From Leptospira stimsonii (GTDB taxonomy: Bacteria > Spirochaetota > Leptospiria > Leptospirales > Leptospiraceae): a stretch of 64,000 bases of DNA. Position numbers and translations under genes: made by a program. The DNA is taken from assembly GCF_003545875.1 (NCBI RefSeq), contig NZ_QHCS01000001.1, forward strand, positions 806,001 through 870,000, read 5' to 3'. The notes under the pieces were generated by a model, which ran no database searches, was not told the origin of the DNA, and worked only from the letters and a program-made list of their open reading frames with translations. Of this stretch, positions 56,765-64,000 are shown in pieces (the first letter of the stretch is position 1; every line of letters starts with the position of its first letter).

Positions 56765-58813
56765 TCAATCGTCGCTCGAAGAATAAGAATCGTCGTCATC
56801 GGAATCGTCAGAACTGTTATCCGGCGCAAAATCGCTATTTTCGTTTCTCGAGGCTTCGAATGAAAAACTTCGGAACAAAGAATAGGGGACCGGTAGCCAA
56901 ATTCCTAAAAGGAAAAGAAGATAGTAATACGACTGATCCACATCCCTTCGAATGCTGAAGTGGGCGACCGTTCCGCTTCCCCTAGGAAAATCGGACTCGG
57001 ATTCTATTCTGAGATAATATTCTCCGGGAGGAACTTCTCCGATGATAACGTCGGCGGACGTATCTCCTTCCGTCCAACGTTCTCCGTCGTCCACACCTTC
57101 GTAGTAGCTGACTTCTAAACCCGTATCGTAAGCGACGTCGGTCTGCGTGTTGATCAGAGCCAAGTAGTAGTAGATATAGTGATTGGAAAGATTGGGAACG
57201 TTCACTTTGATCTGGACGTTTTGTCTCGCGTTTCCTTCAAACTGAAAACTTTCCGTAACGAAAGAAGAATCGGTTGTTCCACCGGGAATCTGATCCCGAA
57301 CATATTGATAATCTTTCGAGAAAACTTCCTTATCCTGAGAACTCAGACAGAATCCGATTTGAACGACGAGCATGATCGCCGAGAGCCAAGCCGCGATTCG
57401 AACATTCCGTTTTCTTAATTTAGTATAAGGGTTCGGTTGTGCGGCGCCGATTCCTTCCGGTTCGGGAAGTTCCACTTCACCTTGAATCGATTTTTTGAGT
57501 TCGTCTGTGGAAACGTATTCTCCGATCGACCAGAAAAGTTCGTTCTGGGTTTTTTCGGAAGAAAGCATTTTCGGAGGAGCGATAAAGTCGGCAAGTTCCG
57601 CCGTGTCTCCGGCGTGAATTTTATAATAGAATTCTCCGAAGGCGAAGTCCGTGCCTGCGTTCGAAGAATTGAAAAGTCTATATTCTTCCTTCTGAAACGA
57701 TTTTTTCGGAGGATAGGTTCCGATAACCGTTCTCGGAATAAAAGGAACCGGTTCGAATACGGTCCAGTGACCGCTTGTTTCGTTTAACCAGTAGTAGCCG
57801 CCCGTAAAATGAAGAAGATACTCCGTCCATGGAAAGATTTGTCCGTCTGCGTGAACCGATTTTTTTACAACGCCGAGAACCTCACATTCTTTGCCTTTGA
57901 GAGTGAGCTTTGTTCCGGGAAGAAGGTAAATTCTATCCTTGATGACTTCCTGAAACTTGGAAAGAATTTTGAGCTCGTCCTTGCTCGTATCCATGACCGT
58001 TCCGCAGTATTCGCAGGCGATCGATTTGGAAAAATCCGGACTTCTTTGGCTCAGGGATGCTCCACAACCGAGGCACTGGATCGCCTTGGCTTCTTCCACT
58101 TTTTGAAAACCTTGAAACGCCTTCGGATCACGAAGATTGATGAATTCGATCTGATCGAAGCTGTAAACTTTTCCCCGGAAATAAAGGGGAGGTGTATGAG
58201 AATAATCTAATGTAGCAAACCAGCCTTGATCGTTGGCGAGATCCAGAAGAACGGAAGTTGTTCCGGATTCGAAACCGACGGGAAGTTCTCCTTCACCGCC
58301 GACGCAGGTCGCGACACCGATTTCACGGATCATCCAAAGGTCATTGTCGAGTTTGAGAGTATCGCCGGCTCTGAGAAGTTGTTTGGAAGTTTTCGAAGTG
58401 ATGAAGTAAACATCCGGAGGAGTTTCCAGATTTTGAATCGGATCGTGTTCTGGAAAAATTTCGGCTTTTGCAGTGGGACGAAGCTCCGTAACCATAAACT
58501 GACCTTGCGCTTCTGCGAGCCACATCGACTTGCCGTCTTGAGAGATCGCGTGCCATTCGTTCCAGGTTCCGAGACTATACTGTTGCTGAATCCTGCCGAC
58601 GACTTGAAATTGGATTCCGTCCTTCGTTTTACCGGAAGTTCCAACTTGAATCGGGGAAAGATCCGGAACGAGTTCCCCGACCTTGCCAAGACTCTCCAGG
58701 GATTGGTTCTTTTGAACGGTTAGAGTCTTACAATTCGGACAGACTCCATAAATCGAAGCCTTGTTTTGAAAGGGGACGGGCGCGCCGCAGTTGGGACAAC
58801 TCAGTTCTAACAC
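56765..58813 (-). CDS. DUF4178 protein with two zinc ribbons
   Basis: A 682-aa protein. It opens with a zinc ribbon CPNCGAPVPF...CPNCKTL (5-27), then a first DUF4178 domain (~60-200), a second ribbon CLGCGASL...CEYCGTV (~246-270), a second DUF4178-like domain (~290-430), one membrane helix near 470-490, a periplasmic beta domain and a last helix (~635-655), ending in a Ser/Asp tail. Function of DUF4178 is not known to me; its company with membrane aminopropyltransferases is a recurring pattern. ATG 58813. Confidence 0.8.
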   Translation of the reverse strand: MLELSCPNCGAPVPFQNKASIYGVCPNCKTLTVQKNQSLESLGKVGELVPDLSPIQVGTSGKTKDGIQFQVVGRIQQQYSLGTWNEWHAISQDGKSMWLAEAQGQFMVTELRPTAKAEIFPEHDPIQNLETPPDVYFITSKTSKQLLRAGDTLKLDNDLWMIREIGVATCVGGEGELPVGFESGTTSVLLDLANDQGWFATLDYSHTPPLYFRGKVYSFDQIEFINLRDPKAFQGFQKVEEAKAIQCLGCGASLSQRSPDFSKSIACEYCGTVMDTSKDELKILSKFQEVIKDRIYLLPGTKLTLKGKECEVLGVVKKSVHADGQIFPWTEYLLHFTGGYYWLNETSGHWTVFEPVPFIPRTVIGTYPPKKSFQKEEYRLFNSSNAGTDFAFGEFYYKIHAGDTAELADFIAPPKMLSSEKTQNELFWSIGEYVSTDELKKSIQGEVELPEPEGIGAAQPNPYTKLRKRNVRIAAWLSAIMLVVQIGFCLSSQDKEVFSKDYQYVRDQIPGGTTDSSFVTESFQFEGNARQNVQIKVNVPNLSNHYIYYYLALINTQTDVAYDTGLEVSYYEGVDDGERWTEGDTSADVIIGEVPPGEYYLRIESESDFPRGSGTVAHFSIRRDVDQSYYYLLFLLGIWLPVPYSLFRSFSFEASRNENSDFAPDNSSDDSDDDDSYSSSDD

Positions 58814-58934
58814 AAGGATAGGTTGTATCTAGACAAGAATTCCCTGTCACCTGAATTTCTAAAATGAGGAACGGAAAAAATCAATTCGGGCGCGTGTGCG
58901 AAGTCGATCGGAGGAAAGGAATTTTCTTTCCAAG

Positions 58935-59042
58935 AGCGCCCACCGGGCTCTCCGCTCTTATCAACAAATTGAAACTTCGGGTAAAGAAACTTTGAACGGA
59001 AACAATCAATTTGTTGATACCGCATCGATCCCTCGCGCGGAG
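58935..59042 (-). repeat. Dispersed inverted-repeat element, copy B
   Basis: Arms TATCAACAAATTG (58959-58971) and CAATTTGTTGATA (59007-59019). Reverse-complemented, flanks and arms align with copy A, including GGATCGATGCGGT for copy A's AGATCGAAGCGGT, and GAGCGGAGAGCCCGG for GAGCTGAGAGCTCGG. The two copies bracket the minus-strand DUF4178/peptide/aminopropyltransferase genes in opposite orientations. Confidence 0.75.
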
Positions 59043-59047
59043 AAAGA

Positions 59048-59857
59048 TCAACGTTTTGCTTTTCTACGATCTCTGAGATAGGCTGAGTCGACATCACCGA
59101 GAGGTTTTTCCAATTCCTCTAAGGCCGGATTCTGCCAGTAGATATCGTAGAGGTTTTCGCCTGAATAAGCGTGAAAATGATTGTCAAAGTGAATTCTCGC
59201 AAACTCGTCCTTTCGGGAAAACATGGCTCTGTTGATCTCGTTTAGAATTCCGAAGAAGTCTTCGCTTTCCGGATCGGGGGGAAAGTCGGAAAGGTATTCC
59301 ATTGAAAGAAGAATCACATACTTCCTGGATTGTTTTAAGAGTTTTAGGGATTCGTAAAGTAGTTCCAATTTGATCGGTTGAAGATAGGGTCTCGTATTAT
59401 CTGCGATCAGTTTTTTTTGTTCCGCCGCGGCGAGTTCCCTATACCCGAGTTCCAGATGTTTTTTCGGCTTTGCTTCCGTACCACGAACGGCTTGATACCC
59501 GAGAGAAGTCAGTTCGCCTCGAACCGTCTTTTTGCTGGCTTCGATGACGTTGGAATAAAGGATTACAAGTAGATCTTGGGTTCGTTTGAGTTCGACATAC
59601 GATCTTTCCAGATCGAATTGAAAGTAAAGTTGGTTGGTTTCGACGTGATGTTGGATGATTCTTTTGTAGAGAGCCTTATCAGCTTCGGAGCCGATGTTCG
59701 AAATCGAACTGTTCATCGCTTTTATGAGAAATTCGTTCACCTTGAGTCCTTTTTCAACCCGGACTAAATGTGTAGCGCCATTGCTCGCGAGGTCCGCGGA
59801 AATAGAAGAGGGAATCCAAAGTAATAGAACGAATCCGATTCCCAAAAAGAACTTCAT
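59048..59857 (-). CDS. Secreted helical protein of unknown function
   Basis: A 269-aa protein with a signal peptide (FFLGIGFVLLLWIPSSISA, cleavage near SISA-DL). Mature part is almost entirely alpha-helical, with histidine pairs (RIIQHHVETNQ; IHFDNHFHAYSG) and a region LELGYRELAAAEQKKLIADNTRPYLQPIKLELLY. No domain recognised. It is upstream of the DUF4178 gene on the same strand but separated from it by inverted-repeat copy B, so cotranscription is doubtful. Periplasmic. Confidence 0.75.
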   Translation of the reverse strand: MKFFLGIGFVLLLWIPSSISADLASNGATHLVRVEKGLKVNEFLIKAMNSSISNIGSEADKALYKRIIQHHVETNQLYFQFDLERSYVELKRTQDLLVILYSNVIEASKKTVRGELTSLGYQAVRGTEAKPKKHLELGYRELAAAEQKKLIADNTRPYLQPIKLELLYESLKLLKQSRKYVILLSMEYLSDFPPDPESEDFFGILNEINRAMFSRKDEFARIHFDNHFHAYSGENLYDIYWQNPALEELEKPLGDVDSAYLRDRRKAKR

Positions 59858-60196
59858 ACAACTAGTTTCGGAAAATCAAGATCTGAAATTCAATGCGGAA
59901 CCGGATAATAGATGGTTTCACTTTGAAAGACTTATGTCGACTGCCGAATTTACAAACTGACTCGATTCTTCAGAACTTTCTACTCTGAGATTATTCCTTC
60001 TTTTGGAATCGATTCTAAACTTCACTTCAGGTTATCTTCCAATTTGAATTGAAGCTCAAAAAAGTAAGAAAAATATCCTAACGAAAGAAAAATAAAATCG
60101 GACTCGTCTTCGGTTTTTTCGGAATGGGTTTGTCTTCTGGAAAAGGAATCTAAATACATTCAAAATACTTAATTTTATATTGAAGAGGATTCGGTT
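59858..60196. other. Intergenic region, nothing recognised
   Basis: The divergent spacer between the secreted helical protein and the lipoprotein pair. It must carry both promoters. I see no repeat and no RNA. Confidence 0.5.
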
Positions 60197-60541
60197 TTGG
60201 TGCGAATGAAATTTTTGACTTGGGTCGCCGTTAACATTCTATTCTTATCCTTTTGCTCGACCACGCAGAAGGTTTATCTTTTGTCGTATGGAAACTTGGA
60301 GGGAAAGAAAATTCCGGAAGGAGTTCAAAATCCTGCCGGAGAAATCAGGGAAGGAAAGGATTGCGGATTCTACTATAGCCTTGCAAAAGCGTTTGAGAAT
60401 GCGATCCTAAATACAAAGTACGATACGATTCTGGATGCGGAGGTGACGCATACGACGGGGCCCTTTGCTCCGATGCACTGCGTTCTCATCAAAGGATTGG
60501 CCGTGAACAGCGGAAATTTTTTCTCGGAAAATGAAAGATGA
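60197..60541 (+). CDS. Small lipoprotein (TRL-like)
   Basis: A 114-aa lipoprotein: short basic start, hydrophobic stretch and possible lipobox LSFC (Cys20). The mature part has YYSLAKAFENAILNTKYDTILDAEVTH, resembling TRL-like domains of outer-membrane-associated lipoproteins. TTG 60197 is favoured because AGAGGA lies 7-9 nt before it; ATG 60206 is the alternative. It overlaps the next lipoprotein gene (ATGA), so the pair is coupled. Confidence 0.7.
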   Translation: MVRMKFLTWVAVNILFLSFCSTTQKVYLLSYGNLEGKKIPEGVQNPAGEIREGKDCGFYYSLAKAFENAILNTKYDTILDAEVTHTTGPFAPMHCVLIKGLAVNSGNFFSENER

Positions 60542-60891
60542 AACGAAGTATTCGATTCCTTTTGCTTCAGCTTTGTTTATTGATTCTCGGTTGTTCGCAA
60601 ACTCCGAAAAAGATAAGTTACGTTATTTTAGAAAAACCGATTCGTCCGATTGAAATTTCAGAGGCGAAATCAAAACGGCTCCAACTCGAGAAATATAGGA
60701 TCGGATTCGGCGGTCTTTTTCCGGTTGAATTGAATTCCTATTTGAAAGAAGCGGAATCGAAAGCTTCCAATTCTATCTTGAAAAATGTAGATATTGAAAT
60801 GAAATTCCCCGTTTGTGTTTTGCCTCTGATACCTTTTTTCTGTTTTGCTCGCTACGAATTGGTCGTAGAAGAAGAAACGCTCAGGCGATAA
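60538..60891 (+). CDS. Small lipoprotein
   Basis: A 117-aa protein with a clear lipobox LILGC (Cys19) and a mature part rich in Glu/Lys with two Cys (FPVCVLPLIPFFCFARYEL). No family recognised; the second hydrophobic patch near the C-terminus may be a buried strand. Coupled by ATGA to the previous lipoprotein gene. Confidence 0.7.
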   Translation: MKRSIRFLLLQLCLLILGCSQTPKKISYVILEKPIRPIEISEAKSKRLQLEKYRIGFGGLFPVELNSYLKEAESKASNSILKNVDIEMKFPVCVLPLIPFFCFARYELVVEEETLRR

Positions 60892-61054
60892 GAAGTTTTT
60901 CGGAATTAAATTCTTAGAAAAAGCGGGGGTACGGTTTGTTGATTCTAAATATAAATAGAAGAGCAATCAATTCCCGGCGGTAAGAGTAGAGTTCGAATCG
61001 AATCAATACGATCCTGTTTTATTTGTTTTACTCGTAGTATCGTTCGGCGTTGGA

Positions 61055-61690
61055 TTGTTTACGTTTCTTTATTCAAAGAACGAAGGTATCAATCGTGGAA
61101 TAATTTTGTCACCTTCGCTTTTTGAAAACAAAGGTTTACGAATTCCTTTCGACCTTTTGGAGTCGTTCGGTCACGTTTCGGAGAAAGAAAAATTTCGCAC
61201 AACCTACAAGGAAAAAACCGAAATAATCGGTGTCATACTTCTGTCGGAAAGTTTTCGATTACTCTATTGGAGTTTAGGAATTACCAATGACTTTTCGATC
61301 AGTTTGATCAAGTTAGTCGTCTTTACCTCGATTGTGTTCGGTATTTGGGTCATCGTCAACGAACACAGGAATGGACCTTTCGATATTACAAATGGTCCAT
61401 TGCAGTTTCCGGATTGGAAAATTACCGAGTCGGTTTTAGGATTATTGAAAACGGAGAAAGTTAAAGTCGACGACTGGAATTCTTTCGTAGAATACTTTCC
61501 ATATTTTGCATATCATTTGCAAATCGAAAAGTTTGAAAAGGACGATGGGTTTCATTTTACAATGAATTTTGAAAACATTTATTGGAGCAACGGGTATGAT
61601 CAAGGAGTGCTTTTAAGATTGATCGATCTCGTTAAAAAATCGAACGGATTATTTTTTAAAAATTCCGTTTCCAGAAAAGAAAAAACGTAG
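61055..61690 (+). CDS. Hypothetical membrane protein, probably 5'-truncated
   Basis: A 211-aa frame beginning at TTG 61055 without RBS. The same frame is open upstream to 60959, where a TAG (60956-60958) interrupts it, and this part codes for the start of a membrane helix (PVLFVLLVVSFGVGLFTFLY) that TTG 61055 would cut in half. Two further helices are at ~55-75 and ~85-102, followed by a soluble C-terminus. It may be the remnant of a longer protein whose front is decayed. No family recognised. Confidence 0.5.
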   Translation: MFTFLYSKNEGINRGIILSPSLFENKGLRIPFDLLESFGHVSEKEKFRTTYKEKTEIIGVILLSESFRLLYWSLGITNDFSISLIKLVVFTSIVFGIWVIVNEHRNGPFDITNGPLQFPDWKITESVLGLLKTEKVKVDDWNSFVEYFPYFAYHLQIEKFEKDDGFHFTMNFENIYWSNGYDQGVLLRLIDLVKKSNGLFFKNSVSRKEKT

Positions 61691-61723
61691 ATCGAAAAAT
61701 CCAAAAGAAAGTAAATAGACGAC

Positions 61724-62473
61724 CTATTTGAGTATATAAATCGCCTGATAAAAGGGTAAGGTTTTTCTAAAACGATATTCTTCCAGGGGTTGGAAACCTT
61801 CCGCTTTTAAGATGGAAGCCGGATCTCTGTTGAGATTACAACCTTGCGCGAAACGATTCCAAAACGGATTGAGGAAATTTTGTAAAAGTTGTCCTGCTTT
61901 TGAAGTCGCTTGAATGTGTTCTAAAATTAGAATTTTCCCGCCTTGTTTCAATCGAGACTTTGCAAATCGAATCGCGTAGACCGGATCGGGAACGGTGCAG
62001 AGAACCAGTGTGAAAAGAACGGCGTCCATACTTTTCGGCGGAACCAAAGATTCCAATTCAGGATCTCCCAAACCAAGAGTCTCCATTCTAATTTTTGAAT
62101 GTGATTCTCCAAGGGACGGTTGGTTTTGTAGAGACAAGATTCTTTCCTTTGCCCTTTCCATCATGGACGCAGAGGGTTCGATCGCGATGACTTCGGCCTT
62201 TGAAGAATAGATCGGAAAGTTGATACCCGTCCCACTTCCGATTTCCAGGATTTTCCCATGCAAGGGTTGAATCAGATGTTTTCGTTTTCGAAAAAGAACC
62301 GTCTTTTCGATTCGATCCATAAAACGATCGTAGAATCGTGCGAACAATTTTGCGTAAAAGGATTCTTTTTTGGGGGCGGGTTTACTCAACGTTTCGAGTT
62401 TTTCCGATCCGTTTTTCACGATTCCCACGGAAGGTTTCATTTTCTTTTTCGGAATTTTCGCTTTCGGTTTCAT
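61724..62473 (-). CDS. Class I SAM-dependent methyltransferase
   Basis: About 249 aa, Methyltransf_11 type (METTL7/UbiE-like). The Lys-rich N-terminus precedes the core: SAM motif I ILEIGSGTGINFPIY (~75-89 of the preferred frame), then VIAIEPSASMMERA, LVLCTVPDP and GGKILILEHIQ. A C-terminal cap with FLNPFWNRFAQGCNLNRDP resembles thiol/arsenite methyltransferase-like METTL7 proteins. ATG 62473 is preferred over TTG 62509. Substrate unknown. Confidence 0.82.
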   Translation of the reverse strand: MKPKAKIPKKKMKPSVGIVKNGSEKLETLSKPAPKKESFYAKLFARFYDRFMDRIEKTVLFRKRKHLIQPLHGKILEIGSGTGINFPIYSSKAEVIAIEPSASMMERAKERILSLQNQPSLGESHSKIRMETLGLGDPELESLVPPKSMDAVLFTLVLCTVPDPVYAIRFAKSRLKQGGKILILEHIQATSKAGQLLQNFLNPFWNRFAQGCNLNRDPASILKAEGFQPLEEYRFRKTLPFYQAIYILK

Positions 62474-62695
62474 GAGAATGGATGTTTCCGAGAAAAGGAA
62501 GGGAAGCAACCGAAAAACAAAACAGCCCTCGGTTTTAAAAACGGATTCATTAAAAAAATCGAATCACCAATTCTCAAAGGATCGTACTCGAAATCGACAC
62601 GTTTATTTGCTCTGAAGAATTGGAAAAAGCCGGTGATTTAGAATTAGAAACGATTTAGATGGGATGAAAACTCGGGAGAAAAGAAATTATAAACT

Positions 62696-63076
62696 TCAGT
62701 TTAGTTTTTTCTCTTTTTCGAAAAACTTTTTATGGATGAGTTCCTGAATTTCGTTTTTATGATCGTCTGCGATGTTTACAAAGATGCTGTTCGCTTTTTT
62801 TCCGGAAGAGCGAATGATCTCCGCTTCAAGAGTCATATCCTTGCCGTTGATTTTCGCATAAAGATGAATTCGGTCTCCTTCGAACATCGTCATTCTTGAG
62901 TCGAGCGCAACACCGCCGGTTCCTATATCAAGAATGGTAACAGGATGCCTTTCCGATTTTCCTTTGATCGTCATTTCCGCGTCTAAAGTGATTTTAACGC
63001 GCGCATTTTTTCTTTTTTGAATCGCAGGATCTCTGTATTCAAAAGAATCGTCGAATAATGACTTAGTGCCGGCCAT
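62696..63076 (-). CDS. PilZ-domain protein
   Basis: A 126-aa single PilZ domain: the c-di-GMP arginine motif in RKNARVKI (~22-29) and the DIGTGGVAL motif (~50-58, for D/NxSxxG), then a beta-barrel and a lysine-rich C-terminal helix. The canonical Ser of the second motif is Thr here, still compatible with binding. Probably a cyclic-di-GMP effector. It lies 10 bp after the NRDE gene on the same strand. Confidence 0.8.
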   Translation of the reverse strand: MAGTKSLFDDSFEYRDPAIQKRKNARVKITLDAEMTIKGKSERHPVTILDIGTGGVALDSRMTMFEGDRIHLYAKINGKDMTLEAEIIRSSGKKANSIFVNIADDHKNEIQELIHKKFFEKEKKLN

Positions 63077-63086
63077 ATAATTTCAA

Positions 63087-63833
<747 letters not shown>

Positions 63834-63845
63834 AACGTTATTAAG

Positions 63846-64000
63846 GTGAAAGATAAAAATCGATTCTTTGATTTTTATCTGCTTCGTATTTCCCTGAGCC
63901 CGGAATCAGTGGAAGAGTTTCACCGTATCCTCGAAACCGGACTCTTCCGAACGGTGCGGACTTGGAAAAGAAGTATTCAAAGGCCGTTTTTGCCCGTTCC
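63846..64000 (+). CDS. Start of a gene running past the right edge
   Basis: From GTG 63846 the frame is open to the window end and reads protein-like (KDKNRFFDFYLLRISLSPESVEEFHRILETGLFRT). It diverges from the NRDE gene with only 12 bp between the starts. No family recognised from 51 residues. Confidence 0.4.
   Translation, partial: MKDKNRFFDFYLLRISLSPESVEEFHRILETGLFRTVRTWKRSIQRPFLPV

Noticed and set aside
58896..59081. 61-aa plus-strand frame ending in a QFVDTASIP-like segment
   Set aside because: It is the translation of repeat copy B; the similar segment at copy A shows it follows from the repeat, not from a gene.

Overview
The window reads as chromosome from a pathogenic-clade Leptospira. 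The inference rests on gene content: a DUF1564 protein (a family I know mainly from Leptospira), three 7TMR-DISM receptors carrying SpoIIE-type phosphatase domains, several small lipoproteins with loose spirochaetal lipoboxes, frequent TTG/GTG starts, and intergenic DNA strewn with short palindromic and tandem repeats. I see no rRNA, CRISPR array, prophage or intact insertion sequence. Species cannot be fixed from the sequence alone.

Left third (1-28.7 kb): the end of an OmpA-like protein; a receptor/phosphatase fused to TPRs; a minus-strand operon of a beta-CASP metallo-hydrolase, an AMP/thymidine-phosphorylase homologue and a class III-like PRPP synthase (a plausible RNA-to-PRPP salvage route); an N-acyl-amino-acid amidohydrolase divergent from a secreted lipase; PanE; a DUF2062 membrane protein with a TPR lipoprotein; a patatin; a second receptor/phosphatase; a split MaoC-type (R)-3-hydroxyacyl dehydratase next to a monoacylglycerol-lipase-like hydrolase; an alkaline-phosphatase-superfamily lipoprotein; a MarR-SRPBCC-DUF3052 operon; a crotonase; a multi-PAS histidine kinase; and a gene broken by two in-frame stops.

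Middle (28.7-45 kb): an orphan RND pump, a DegT-fold protein that has lost the PLP lysine, a 57-bp tandem array (about 9.5 units), two WYL regulators, and a lipid module of thiolase, MarR and thioesterase whose two flanking promoters carry the same palindrome. Then GloA, two small secreted proteins, a GT-C glycosyltransferase and the DUF1564 protein.

Right third (44.7-64 kb): a conserved housekeeping run ispE - tRNA-Gln - glmU (uridylyltransferase half only) - prs - rplY - pth - ftsH - EVE - receptor/phosphatase, in which the Pth has lost most catalytic residues. After it come a c-type haem protein, a GNAT, a minus-strand set of DUF4178 protein, 64-residue membrane peptide and membrane-embedded aminopropyltransferase, two copies of a mobile-looking inverted-repeat element, a lipoprotein pair, a methyltransferase, a PilZ protein and an NRDE/TANGO2 protein.

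The best candidates for something undescribed are the nucleotide-salvage operon, the DUF4178/peptide/aminopropyltransferase set, the degenerate Pth, the lysine-less DegT protein, and the lipid-module palindromes. Domain calls are by eye from motifs; no search was run.
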